Shown here: in pieces, positions 16,967-26,142 of the stretch
Position numbering within the stretch: position 1 is the first letter of the stretch
How the letters are laid out: each line of letters starts with the position of its first letter
NCBI RefSeq assembly: GCF_001678675.1
Contig: NZ_LZRN01000012.1
Coordinates: 47,224-111,223, forward strand
Length of the DNA stretch: 64,000 nucleotides
Reading direction: 5' to 3'
Source of the DNA: Gelidibacter algens
Lineage (GTDB): Bacteria; Bacteroidota; Bacteroidia; Flavobacteriales; Flavobacteriaceae
The notes under the pieces: generated by a model
Told to the model about the DNA's origin: nothing
Database searches by the model: none
Seen by the model: only the letters and a program-made list of their open reading frames with translations
Program-made: the position numbers and the translations under genes

Positions 16967-19333
16967 ATGAAACAGTTAAGCTTACTAATTATTTTATTCA
17001 CATCACTTTTATCAGCACAAGAGAATTATACCATAAGTGGTACCATTAAGGATGTAAACAATGGAGAAACCGTATTTGGAGCCTCGGCGTATTTTAAAGA
17101 TACCACAACGGGCGTATCGTCGAATGAATATGGGTTCTTTTCTCTCACCGCCCCAAAAGGCACTTACACGCTGATAGTCTCTTATATGGGATATACTGAC
17201 TATTCCAAAACTATTGTCTTGGATCAAAATCAAAGCTTTGACATTGAGCTTACGGAAAACTCTACCCAATTAGATGAGGTCGTCATCACTTCGGAGGAAT
17301 CAGAGCAAGTGAGCATCAAAAAACCGCAAATGAGTGTCACCAAGTTAAATGCTACTACCATAAAGCAAATGCCAGTTGTTTTGGGAGAAGTGGATCTTAT
17401 CAAATCCATCCAAATGTTACCAGGAGTCACCAATAATGGAGAAGCCTCCAGTGGTTTTAATGTGAGAGGCGGCGCAGCAGATCAAAATTTAGTTCTTCTG
17501 GATGAAGCAATTATCTACAACACTTCCCATCTATTAGGATTCTTTTCCGTTTTTAACGCCGATGCCATAAAAGATGTCAAATTATATAAGGGTGGCATTC
17601 CTGCACGATTTGGTGGACGCGTTTCATCCGTATTAGATGTCAGACAAAAAGATGGTAATAATAAAGAATTTGCTCTTACAGGAGGCGTTGGTATAATTTC
17701 AAGTCGGTTAGCAGCCGAAGGGCCATTGTATAATGATAAGGGATCATTTTTAGTAGCAGGGCGTAGTTCGTATGCACATTTATTCTTAAAAATGGCAGGA
17801 GAAAAAAATAGCTTATCATTTTACGACCTTAATCTCAAAACCAATTACAACATAAATGATAGCAATAAGATATTCCTATCAGGCTATTTTGGTAGAGATA
17901 ATTTTGATTTTTCTGGGAATTTTAAGAGTAACTATGGCAATCTATCTGGAAATTTACGTTGGAATAAAATTTTCAATGAAAAATTGTTTTCAAACCTATC
18001 ACTTATTTACAGTAAATATGATTATCAGGTTATCTTCGACGCTGAACAATTGGATTGGGTTTCGGATATCAAAAATTACAATGTCAAGTATGATTTTAAA
18101 TACTTTACCAGCCCCAAAATAAGTTTTGATTTTGGAGCAAGTACAATTTATTATGAATTTAATCCTGGGGAAGTAAAACCCACTGGCGATGATTCTTCAA
18201 TAAACTATTTAAAGTTAGATCAAAAGCGCGCTTTGGAAAGTGGCTTATACCTAAATGCAGAACACAAAATTACCGATGTGCTAACCGCAGAATATGGGAT
18301 TAGACTCAGTACGTTTTCAAGATTGGGTGGTCAGACCTTAAACGAATATGAAAATAATCAACCAGTGGTTTACAACGACGTTTTAGGTGTTTATGAAAGC
18401 GGAACCGCTATAGGCGAGACGGTTTATAAAAAAGATGATGAGATTGAATCTTATAGCAATTTAGAACCACGTTTGGCGCTCTCTTATCAAATCAATGAAA
18501 ATTCATCAGTTAAGGCCAGTTATAATAAAGTGTCCCAATACATACATCTTCTGTCAAACACGGCATCGGTAAGTCCACTCGATGTTTGGGCACCAAGCGG
18601 TAAATTCATCAAACCCCAAATTGCTGACCAGTTCGCAATGGGCTATTTTAGAAATTTAAGAGATAATTCATTGGCACTTGAAGCAGAGGTGTATTATAAA
18701 ACTGTTGACAACCGAATCGATTATATCGACGGTTCCGATTTAATTGGTAAAAACAATATTGAGACGCAAATTCTAAATGGAGAATCAAGAGCCTATGGAC
18801 TGGAACTGTTATTAAGAAAAAGCAAGGGAGATTTTACAGGCTGGCTGGCTTACACACTTTCTAAATCAGAACAAAGAGCCTTGGGAGGAAACGCTGGAGG
18901 ACCTGGTATCAACAATGGAAATTGGTACAATACTGCTTATGATAGAACCCATGATATATCATTCACAGGGGCTTATAAATGGAATGACAAATGGACCTTT
19001 GGCACTAATTTGGTGTTCCAAACAGGGCGACCAGCAACCTTTCCTAATGGGCAGTATCAGTATGAAGGACAAAGCATTGCCAGTTATTCTGAAAGAAACG
19101 CCAATAGATTGACTAATTATCACAGGTTGGATATTTCAGCCATATATACGCCAAATAGAAAGCCGGATAATAAGTTGAGAGGTGAATGGATGTTTGGTAT
19201 TTATAATGTCTATAACCGTAAAAATGCAGCCTCAATTTCATTTGGTCAAAACAAGGATTCGGGCGAAAATGAAGCCACTCGAACAGCTATTTTTGGTATC
19301 GTACCATCAGTAACCTATAATTTTAAATTTTAA
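16967..19333 (+). CDS. TonB-dependent outer-membrane receptor
   Basis: A 788-residue receptor. Signal peptide at residues 1-18 (LLIILFTSLLSAQ), a CarboxypepD-regulatory-like domain at about 22-105 (ISGTIKDVNNGETVFGASAY), a plug at about 120-230 (VLGEVDLIKSIQMLPGVTNN, GFNVRGGAADQNLVLLDEA, GGIPARFGGRVSSVLDVRQK), then a 22-strand barrel ending SVTYNFKF. It takes up an unknown ligand using TonB energy. The next gene encodes a DUF4249 lipoprotein, the usual partner of this receptor class. Operator copy B upstream suggests control by the LytTR/TPR-kinase system at 36.9 kb. Confidence 0.93.
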   Translation: MKQLSLLIILFTSLLSAQENYTISGTIKDVNNGETVFGASAYFKDTTTGVSSNEYGFFSLTAPKGTYTLIVSYMGYTDYSKTIVLDQNQSFDIELTENSTQLDEVVITSEESEQVSIKKPQMSVTKLNATTIKQMPVVLGEVDLIKSIQMLPGVTNNGEASSGFNVRGGAADQNLVLLDEAIIYNTSHLLGFFSVFNADAIKDVKLYKGGIPARFGGRVSSVLDVRQKDGNNKEFALTGGVGIISSRLAAEGPLYNDKGSFLVAGRSSYAHLFLKMAGEKNSLSFYDLNLKTNYNINDSNKIFLSGYFGRDNFDFSGNFKSNYGNLSGNLRWNKIFNEKLFSNLSLIYSKYDYQVIFDAEQLDWVSDIKNYNVKYDFKYFTSPKISFDFGASTIYYEFNPGEVKPTGDDSSINYLKLDQKRALESGLYLNAEHKITDVLTAEYGIRLSTFSRLGGQTLNEYENNQPVVYNDVLGVYESGTAIGETVYKKDDEIESYSNLEPRLALSYQINENSSVKASYNKVSQYIHLLSNTASVSPLDVWAPSGKFIKPQIADQFAMGYFRNLRDNSLALEAEVYYKTVDNRIDYIDGSDLIGKNNIETQILNGESRAYGLELLLRKSKGDFTGWLAYTLSKSEQRALGGNAGGPGINNGNWYNTAYDRTHDISFTGAYKWNDKWTFGTNLVFQTGRPATFPNGQYQYEGQSIASYSERNANRLTNYHRLDISAIYTPNRKPDNKLRGEWMFGIYNVYNRKNAASISFGQNKDSGENEATRTAIFGIVPSVTYNFKF

Positions 19334-19337
19334 TATC

Positions 19338-20183
19338 ATGACAACATTAGCAAAATATATATTTTTAGTAATTACACTCACATTCATGTCTTGTGAAGAT
19401 GTAATCGATTTAGACCTACCAGCTGCAGCACCACGCTTGGTCATTGAAGCCTCTTTAGATTGGGAGAAGGGAACCTTGGGCAATGAGCAAACCATAAAAT
19501 TGAGTCTGTCAAAACCGTATTTTGATGCCGATGGCATTACTGCTGTGATTGGTTCATCAGTTAAGGTCACCAATGATACCGATGGAACCGTATTTGTGTT
19601 TATAGACCAGAACAATGGTCTTTATACGACTGATAGTTTCATACCCATCCTCAATCAATCCTATACACTGGAAGTTATCCATAATGGAGACACCTATATA
19701 GCTCATGAAACACTGATGCCAGTGGTGGATATTCAGGATGTTAGACAATCTTTAGAAGGCGGTGATGACGATGAAGCTTTGGATGTGACCATTTACTTCA
19801 ACGACCCAATCGCAGAAACCAATTTTTACTTACTCAAGTTTAAAGAGCAAGGTGATTTGTTTCCAGCCCTGTTTGATTTAAAAGATGAATTTACAAATGG
19901 AAACCAAATGTCTGCATACTTTGAAAAATTCAATGATGAAGAATCCGATGAGGAAGAATTTGTATCAGGCGATGTGGTAGATATTCAATTTTATGGAGTT
20001 TCGCAACAGTACTACAATTACCTGCACATATTAATTGGGCAACTAAATTCGGGTGGTGGGCCATTTGGTTCAACTCCTGTAGGTTTAAAAGGGAATTGTC
20101 TTAATACGTCAAATCCATCAAAGACGGCATTTGGATATTTCAGATTGACACAGGTAGTGCAGACTTCTTATATATTTCAATAA
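19338..20183 (+). CDS. DUF4249 surface lipoprotein, receptor partner
   Basis: A 281-residue lipoprotein whose lipobox FMSCED lies at about residue 18. The DUF4249 pattern is clear: DVIDLDLPAAAPRLVIEASL, an Ig-like domain (ITAVIGSSVKVTNDTDGTVF, NGLYTTD), then PVGLKGNCLNTSNPSKTAFG YFR near the end. It starts 4 bases after the receptor stop, so both are cotranslated. DUF4249 proteins are thought to sit on the outer membrane with the receptor, in the way SusD works with SusC. Confidence 0.9.
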   Translation: MTTLAKYIFLVITLTFMSCEDVIDLDLPAAAPRLVIEASLDWEKGTLGNEQTIKLSLSKPYFDADGITAVIGSSVKVTNDTDGTVFVFIDQNNGLYTTDSFIPILNQSYTLEVIHNGDTYIAHETLMPVVDIQDVRQSLEGGDDDEALDVTIYFNDPIAETNFYLLKFKEQGDLFPALFDLKDEFTNGNQMSAYFEKFNDEESDEEEFVSGDVVDIQFYGVSQQYYNYLHILIGQLNSGGGPFGSTPVGLKGNCLNTSNPSKTAFGYFRLTQVVQTSYIFQ

Positions 20184-20399
20184 CTTAATGAATTCATTTA
20201 TTATGAAACCACTTATAAAGACTATAAACAAGCTATTCAATGATTTTTTCTACAGTGTCTATTTACAGTAATTACTGTTGACACTTAATAATCCCAACCT
20301 TTCAAAAAAAAGAGCCCAATTCGTTAATAAGAACATCCTATTTTAAGGGTGTTGGGTTGGGCTGTGGAGAGTCTCGATGCACAGCTCTCCAAATAAAAA

Positions 20400-20467
20400 A
20401 TGGCTTTGGGGAATCCGTAGACTTTCCAAATGGGTATATCCAAAGCCATGGTTTATAAGGTGTTAGC
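20400..20467 (-). repeat. Palindromic attC-like element
   Basis: ATGGCTTTGG (20400-20409) and CCAAAGCCAT (20440-20449) form a perfect 10-bp stem with an inner GGAA/TTCC stem. On the reverse strand CAGCTAACACCTTATAAACC precedes it, like the GCTAACAATGTATAA start of the cassette tail at 15821. Just left lies another inverted repeat (GCTGTGGAGAG/CTCTCC). The rest of 20184-20860 holds only a gene fragment. Confidence 0.45.
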
Positions 20468-20540
20468 TGTAGTTGTATTTTTCATCAACATTCAACATAA
20501 CGTCAGACTATTTTTTATTAGGCTCGACAAAATGGTAATA

Positions 20541-20655
20541 TTATTTCATCTCTTTGTCGATTCTTTTTCTTGCTTCAATTTCAGAAAAACCACGCTTATT
20601 GATGTTTGCTTTAAACCTTAATTGCCGTAACGTTTTATCATTTGGTTGTGCATTT
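20541..20655 (-). pseudogene. C-terminal fragment of an unidentified gene
   Basis: Reverse strand reads TLRQLRFKANINKRGFSEIE then ARKRIDKEMK and a stop. The composition looks like true coding sequence, but no start or upstream part remains. Family not recognised. Confidence 0.35.
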
Positions 20656-20860
20656 CAATAATTCTGACTAACGTTTATGTACAGTTTTGATGGCAGCTAT
20701 TATTTCCCAACACTCGGTATTTCCGATTGGTCAAGAAAGATTATTTTATTTTCTTGCCTTCCAACGTTCACCATTTCATCTGCACCTGTCGAAGCTCCAC
20801 TCTAAAGCTGCGGTTAGATTTACCCAATATCGATGCTGGATAAGATTTTGATTTTCATGA

Positions 20861-21775
20861 TTATTTAGTTTTTTCAAGTTGAGACAAAACGAATTCTACA
20901 CTTTTGGTCATGGCTTCTTTAAAGGCGTCAATCGTTCCACCGAAGTGGGCAATCACGTTATTCATCTTTGAAATAATTTGCTTTTTATCTTCTTCAGTTG
21001 CGAAAGGAACGAGGAACCCGTGTCCTGCATCTGGAAAGTCAAGATGTTTTACATCATATTTGTATTCTTTAGCTTTTAATCGATGCTCAATATTATTTGC
21101 CATTGCAGTGGAAGGCCAGAATTGATCTTGGCCTCCCGATAATAGAATAACCACTGCTGCTGAATTTTCCATAGGAATGATTGTCTTTTCATCTATTTGT
21201 TTTTCCATTGCACCCAAATAGAAATTGACGATGGGATAATAACCACGACTATAATCATAAAGAAGAAAAGGCAAAGGAAGACCATCTTTTGTCCATGAAG
21301 ATTTTGGAGTAGCATATCCTTCACGATTAACACTCTGCCACACCGCATGACTGGGAGAAGCTGCAACAACTAACTTGATTGACTTGTCTTCAGATGCTAA
21401 CAGCAAAGCTGCTTCCGTTCCTTTGGATACGCTGATGACGCTGATGTGATTGCCATCTACACCAGGCAATGTTTTTAATTTGGATAAGGCAGATTGGAAA
21501 TATTCAAGTGGCACTTCTTCCAATTGAGCAGGAAGACAGGGTTCGCCAAAGTAGGCGAGCGCCATGACACCAAAACCTTTTTGTGTCAATACCTTTGCCC
21601 ATTGTTGTCCAAAGTTCAGTCCACCTTCAGAGCCACCCAAAACGAGCACTGCAGGAAATTTTTGAGATTTTGGTGGAAACCATTCATAAACGAGTGCGCT
21701 TGTTTTTGTGTCCTGTACTTGTACAGCATGAGTAATGCCGATTAGAAAAATGACAGAATAGATAAGTGATTTCAT
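20861..21775 (-). CDS. Secreted alpha/beta hydrolase, acyl-CoA thioester hydrolase/BAAT C-terminal type
   Basis: A 304-residue protein with an N-terminal signal peptide (LIYSVIFLIGITHAVQ). The fold begins FPAVLVLGGSEGGLNFGQQW. The nucleophile region is VISVSKGTEAALLLA (Ser in place of the Cys of true BAAT enzymes), the acid is in LLSGGQDQFWPS and the histidine in DAGHGFLVP. The BAAT C-terminal domain is common in Bacteroidota hydrolases of unknown substrate. Transcribed together with a small membrane protein gene just upstream. Confidence 0.8.
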   Translation of the reverse strand: MKSLIYSVIFLIGITHAVQVQDTKTSALVYEWFPPKSQKFPAVLVLGGSEGGLNFGQQWAKVLTQKGFGVMALAYFGEPCLPAQLEEVPLEYFQSALSKLKTLPGVDGNHISVISVSKGTEAALLLASEDKSIKLVVAASPSHAVWQSVNREGYATPKSSWTKDGLPLPFLLYDYSRGYYPIVNFYLGAMEKQIDEKTIIPMENSAAVVILLSGGQDQFWPSTAMANNIEHRLKAKEYKYDVKHLDFPDAGHGFLVPFATEEDKKQIISKMNNVIAHFGGTIDAFKEAMTKSVEFVLSQLEKTK

Positions 21776-21808
21776 ACTTGTGTTTTTTTAGCTTTTGTTG
21801 TTTCTGCC

Positions 21809-21988
21809 TTATTTTAAGCTTTCAATTTTTAATTTTTTCGCTTCTTTGAACCAAAATATTTCGAGAATTATTGTGACTACTCCTAATACAATGGCTACTG
21901 GTGTATTGTCTGTCCATAACCATTTTATTTCTGTGTTGCTAAAAGTAAACGCAAAACATAAAAGCCCGCACATTAGTGTAGAGCTCAT
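21809..21988 (-). CDS. Small two-span membrane protein
   Basis: A 59-residue protein starting MSSTLMCGLLCFAFTFSNTE at the ATG at 21988 (a TGA is in frame four codons upstream). It has two hydrophobic segments, about residues 3-16 and 30-48 (PVAIVLGVVTIILEIFWF), and a basic tail KEAKKLKIESLK. Its stop lies 33 bases before the hydrolase start, so the two are probably cotranscribed. Function unknown; the codon use looks genuine. Confidence 0.55.
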   Translation of the reverse strand: MSSTLMCGLLCFAFTFSNTEIKWLWTDNTPVAIVLGVVTIILEIFWFKEAKKLKIESLK

Positions 21989-22124
21989 AAATAAATTTCA
22001 TTTTTCATTGTATTGAATTTTAGTTTGACATTCATTTGTCGATACAAAAGTATGTCGCACTTAAATTAAACGAAAGAAAGTTGGGGTTGAAAAAAGGTTG
22101 ATGGTAGGGTTGAAAAAAGGTAGG

Positions 22125-22220
22125 TTATTCGTCTGAATCGTTTATGTCTTTGTATTTCTTCAAAAAGGTAAATTTCACTTTTCCCAAATCAAAGTCGGTA
22201 AAATCTGCATTATCATGACT
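22125..22220 (-). pseudogene. Unassigned C-terminal fragment
   Basis: Reverse strand reads HDNADFTDFDLGKVKFTFLK then KYKDINDSDE and a stop, directly after the PNPOx-family gene. It has no start of its own and is probably what is left of a lost gene. Confidence 0.3.
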
Positions 22221-22782
22221 GAAGTTGTTTTAAATTCCACTCGCCATTTTCAATTTCGTAAAGTTTCCTATCGTGATAGCGTGTCTTTTTGAAATCCATG
22301 AATTCAATTCGTAAGGGTTTAATTGAAAATCCACCCCAATTATTCGGTCTTGTAATTGCGGTCTTTTCCGAAACTTTTTCCAATACTTTCTTTTCCAGTT
22401 GTTCCAGATTGTCAATTTCTTTTCCTTGCTCACAAATCGAAGATACAGCTTGGGAATTCAAGTTGCGTTCGCTGAAATAGTGGTCCGCAAGTTCTTCGGA
22501 TAATCTTGATGCTATTCCTTGAATTCTGATTTGCCGTTCTGTTTCTGTCCACCAAAATGTCAAAGCCACTTTGTCATTAGTCTCCATTTCAATTCCTTTT
22601 CTTGAATTTAGCGAACCTGTAATAATGAAGCAATTATAAATTAATTCTTTATAGGAAACAAATCTTGCGTTTGGAAAAGAATCCATTCCGATAGTGGATA
22701 AACTAACTGCGGAAGAAATTCTTGCTTTTGATAGTTTCAATTCTTCGTCAAGCCATTTTTTGAAAATTTCTATTGGTTCCAT
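22213..22782 (-). CDS. Pyridoxamine 5'-phosphate oxidase family protein
   Basis: A 189-residue flavin-binding protein with the PdxH layout: NARFVSYKELIYNCFIITGS and SRKGIEMETNDKVALTFWWT (FMN binding), then EDxQIR-like ETERQIRIQGIASRLSEELA, and a C-terminal domain (PNNWGGFSIKPLRIEFMDFK). The terminal RxL(A)P of true PdxH is not conserved (here NLKQLQS), so it may act on a related compound. Its start lies 1 base after the stop of the acetyltransferase gene: a two-gene operon. Confidence 0.8.
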   Translation of the reverse strand: MEPIEIFKKWLDEELKLSKARISSAVSLSTIGMDSFPNARFVSYKELIYNCFIITGSLNSRKGIEMETNDKVALTFWWTETERQIRIQGIASRLSEELADHYFSERNLNSQAVSSICEQGKEIDNLEQLEKKVLEKVSEKTAITRPNNWGGFSIKPLRIEFMDFKKTRYHDRKLYEIENGEWNLKQLQS

Positions 22783-22783
22783 T

Positions 22784-23182
22784 CTATTCTTTTCGGTTAA
22801 TGATAAAACTACTGTCCTGTTTCGTAAAACCTACTTTTGGATAATAGCCCATTGCTGTGGGTACTGAAAGTAGAAGAACCATACATTGTTCACCAACTTT
22901 TTCTTTGGTCAACTCAATTAATTTTTTACCTATTCCGAATTTTTTGTAGTCGTGTCTTACGGCGAGGTCAGCAAGATAACAGCTCCAAACCCAATCCGTA
23001 ATATTTCGTGAAACACCTACCAAAACTTCGTCGTCCCAAGCTGTAATAATGAGGTTAGAATTTTGAAACATTTTTTCTATCCTTTCTTTGTCATTTGTTG
23101 GTCTTGGCAACCCAGAATTTTCGTAAAGTGCGATAATTTGTTCCGCTGTTGGTGTTATATCAAGTTTATAGTGTATGTTCAT
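22784..23182 (-). CDS. GNAT-family N-acetyltransferase
   Basis: A 132-residue single-domain acetyltransferase. The acetyl-CoA loop is in AVRHDYKKFGIGKKLIELTK and the core strand is WSCYLADLAVR. The end reads LSVPTAMGYYPKVGFTKQDS, typical of the GNAT fold. The substrate is unknown; the adjacent PNPOx-family gene could belong to the same small detoxification or modification pathway, which is only inferred. Confidence 0.85.
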   Translation of the reverse strand: MNIHYKLDITPTAEQIIALYENSGLPRPTNDKERIEKMFQNSNLIITAWDDEVLVGVSRNITDWVWSCYLADLAVRHDYKKFGIGKKLIELTKEKVGEQCMVLLLSVPTAMGYYPKVGFTKQDSSFIINRKE

Positions 23183-23299
23183 TTTCGATGGTTGTGTAAT
23201 CTTTTTAGTTTGAAGAGAACTTAAAACAAATCAATTGTTTGGAATGTTTATTTTGCTTGGGTTATAGGTTTAAGATGCTTTTTTGAACCACTTGACGAA

Positions 23300-23998
23300 C
23301 TAAATCTTATCTAAAACATCCTTTCTATAGGATTTCCCAATGGGTAATTTGACACTGTTAGATAAGACAATTTGATTGCCGTCAATCAACTTTAAGTGAT
23401 TGAAATTTATAATATAAGATTTATGTATTTTTAAAAACTCTTTAGGCAACTTGGTCAACACATCTGATAGTGTTTGTGGTGTTAAAATCATTTCATTGGT
23501 AAAAATTTTGATATAATTACCGAATGCCTCAATATATTGAATGTCATTAAAGTTAATTTTTATTATTTTCTTATCACTCTTTACAAATAATGAAGTGGTC
23601 AATTCTTCCTCAACAATTGGCACCGTACTATTTTGAGTTGGAGATTTTTTCTGCACTTTCAAAACAGCCTTCAAAAAACGTTCAAATGAAAAGGGTTTCA
23701 GTAAATAATCAGCAACTGAAAGCTCAAAGCCCTCAACCGCATATTCAGGGTAAGCAGTCGTAATAATAACATCAGGCTTTTGCTGTAGTGATTTTAATAA
23801 ACTTATGCCTGAAAGTTTAGGCATATTAATATCCAAAAATAAAATGTCCACGTGTGTTGACTGCAAAACCTCCATCACTTCAAAAGCATTTTTGCAAGAT
23901 GCTGCCAATTCTAAATTGGGAACTTCTTGAATATAATTTTCTAAAATTTGACGAGCAATCGGCTCATCGTCTGCGATAATGCATTGCAATGTTTTCAT
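23300..23998 (-). CDS. LytTR-family response regulator
   Basis: A 232-residue regulator. The receiver domain (residues 1-120) has the acidic pair ADDEP, the phosphoacceptor Asp in VDILFLDINMPKLSG at about 55, and a conserved Lys in DYLLKPFSFERF. The LytTR DNA-binding domain is at about 137-232 (DIQYIEAFGNYIKIFTNEM, FLKIHKSYIINFNHLK). The gene upstream is a broken sensor kinase, and further upstream, in the opposite direction, lies an ABC exporter. Its own kinase is lost, so signalling must come from elsewhere or has ceased. Confidence 0.93.
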   Translation of the reverse strand: MKTLQCIIADDEPIARQILENYIQEVPNLELAASCKNAFEVMEVLQSTHVDILFLDINMPKLSGISLLKSLQQKPDVIITTAYPEYAVEGFELSVADYLLKPFSFERFLKAVLKVQKKSPTQNSTVPIVEEELTTSLFVKSDKKIIKINFNDIQYIEAFGNYIKIFTNEMILTPQTLSDVLTKLPKEFLKIHKSYIINFNHLKLIDGNQIVLSNSVKLPIGKSYRKDVLDKI

Positions 23999-24023
23999 CT
24001 ATTTTTTTTTGGCAACTACTTGT

Positions 24024-24962
24024 TTAAACATAGATACTTAAAGATACACAATATTCGTTTTTCTCTCTCTGTATTTCCAATGTGTGCTTCTCGGGGTAAA
24101 TTAATGATAACCGTTTTTTTACTATTTAAAAGTCCTATGCCACTTTTCCCCTTTTCTATAGTATCTTCTATTTGAAAAGTATCACTATCAAACGTATTGA
24201 CACATTTAAAAAAGAGTTGCTTCTATCTATTTCGATTGAGACAACACTCGGTTTTTTTATTTCCAGAAACACTTAAATGCTTGAAGGCATTTTCAACAAA
24301 AACAATTAACATCATAGGTGCTATTCTTTTTGTTATATCATTTACTTTATTTTCGAATACAATCTCTGTTTGGTCTTCCAACCGGATTTTTTCCAACTCC
24401 ATGTAATTTTCCATATAGTGAATTTCTTTTTCCAATGAAACCATAGCTTCTTTAGTTTCATACAAGCTATAACGCAATAAATCCGACAACTTTAGCATCA
24501 AACTTGGTAACTTATCTGATTTGGTTACGGATAGACCGTATAGGTTATTTAGTGTATTGAATAAAAAATGGGGATTCAGTTGTGTCTTTTAGCTAATTTT
24601 AATTCTGCTTCTTTTTCTTGTTGTCTTCTCGTAAAACTATCCCTTGCAATTTTAATCGTTGAAGCAAAAATTAATGCCAAGACCATCACTCCTAAAAAGT
24701 TGATAAACATATTTCCCTTAAATGGCTGATTTGTTACGACTGTGATAAGAAAAACTGCGATTATGGTAAATAGTAGAACATTCAGAATGAATAGAAGGAA
24801 AAATACAATTCGGTTTTTAGCAAAAAAAGGAAGGATAAACAAGTTGTTAACATACACGGAAGGAGCCAATAAAAGTATAATCAATAGAGAAGAAGAGACT
24901 CTATTTTCAGCTTGAATAACCGACAATAAAATTAAAAAAAGAAAAAACCAAATAGAAGACAT
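24024..24962 (-). pseudogene. LytS-type sensor histidine kinase, multiply frameshifted
   Basis: Four membrane spans (24576-24962) are followed by QLNPHFLFNTLNNLYGLSVT, the phospho-His region of His_kinase-type sensors, but only after a frame change at about 24578. The kinase domain continues to FVENAFKHLSVSGNKK and breaks again near 24250. Further pieces (IEDTIEKGKSGIGLLNSKK, then LSLIYPEKHTLEIQREKNEY) need at least two more shifts. With four or so breaks this is a true pseudogene or a badly read region. The partner regulator is intact. Confidence 0.9.
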
Positions 24963-25126
24963 TTTGAATAATTTTATTATCTATCCATGTATCTAATTTC
25001 GACATTCTGCTTGTATAAAAAATTATTTCAAAAATAGCATATTATAACTCTCATTGCATTTTTTAATGACAAAAGGCACTCGTTTAAGTTTGAACCTTCT
25101 TTTTTAAGTGATAAAGGTTATAAGAG

Positions 25127-25169
25127 GGTTTAGTCATTTTTAAAAGATGGTTGGTCATTCTTATTTTTG
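25127..25169 (+). promoter_or_regulatory. Candidate LytTR operator and -7 box before the ABC operon
   Basis: GGTTTAGTCATT and GGTTGGTCATT are direct repeats whose shared GTCATT is 21 bases (two helical turns) apart, the usual spacing of LytTR half-sites. A TATTTTTG box (25162-25169) follows at once, closer than in the other modules. The adjacent LytTR gene makes a functional link plausible. Confidence 0.35.
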
Positions 25170-25219
25170 TTTAACAACCAAACTTCTCAATTTTGATGTA
25201 ACAATTAAACCTATAAAAA

Positions 25220-26083
25220 ATGCAATTAGTAATTCATAATGTCTCGAAAAAATACAACAAAAGCAAATACGGAATAAAAGATTTTTCCATAACAATAGAA
25301 AACGGGATTTTAGGCTTGCTTGGGCCAAATGGCGCAGGGAAATCGACCTTGTTAAAAATGATAGCAACAGTGAGCAAACCTACCGACGGTATTATAACTT
25401 TAAATAAAAACAACATTATTAAAGATGCCAACTATATGAGAAAACAGGTCGGATTTCTACCTCAAGATTTTGGCGTGTATCCTAATTTGAACGCTTTTGA
25501 GTTTTTGGAATATATGGCAGCCATGAAAGGCGTTGGTGGCGAAAATCTAAAGATGAGAATTGCTCAATTGTTAGAAGGATTAAATTTAATTGACGATGCT
25601 AAAAAACCTATTGGAACCTATTCGGGTGGAATGAAACAAAGAATCGGCATTGCACAGGCCTTATTGAATGACCCCAAGATTATAATTTTTGATGAGCCAA
25701 CCGTAGGTTTAGACCCAGAAGAACGTGTACGTTTTCGAAATCTAATCTCCGATTTGGCGAATGATTGTATCGTCATCCTATCGTCGCATATTGTATCTGA
25801 TATCGATACCATTGCAGACCAAGTAGCCATCATGAAAAACGGCCAATTGCTGACTTATGGCAATCAAGAGAATGTCATTAAATATGTAGAAAACAAAGTA
25901 TACGAGGTTATCATTGAAAAAGAACAATTGTCAGTTTTTAAAACCGTACATATTGTAGTCAGTACAAGCCGAAAAGAGGGGAGGTTACTGGTGCGTTATA
26001 TTTCTGAAAAGCCCGTAGACATGTCAAAAAGCAAACAAGCGAATTTAGAAGATGCCTATTTATATCTAATTAGAACAAATTAA
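25220..26083 (+). CDS. ABC transporter ATP-binding protein
   Basis: A 287-residue ABC ATPase with Walker A GPNGAGKST, Q-loop GFLPQDFGVYPN, signature YSGGMKQRIG, Walker B IIIFDEPTVGLDPEE and the H-loop ILSSH. The C-terminal 60 residues resemble those of the DrrA/NatA-type exporters. It pairs with the permease gene 59 bases downstream. The neighbouring LytTR regulator and lost kinase are the usual controllers of such exporters; the cargo is unknown. Confidence 0.93.
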   Translation: MQLVIHNVSKKYNKSKYGIKDFSITIENGILGLLGPNGAGKSTLLKMIATVSKPTDGIITLNKNNIIKDANYMRKQVGFLPQDFGVYPNLNAFEFLEYMAAMKGVGGENLKMRIAQLLEGLNLIDDAKKPIGTYSGGMKQRIGIAQALLNDPKIIIFDEPTVGLDPEERVRFRNLISDLANDCIVILSSHIVSDIDTIADQVAIMKNGQLLTYGNQENVIKYVENKVYEVIIEKEQLSVFKTVHIVVSTSRKEGRLLVRYISEKPVDMSKSKQANLEDAYLYLIRTN

Positions 26084-26142
26084 AATTTTGTCTTTAGTCT
26101 GCCTAAAATTTTCAACCAATAACTCTTACAAAACTTTGAATT

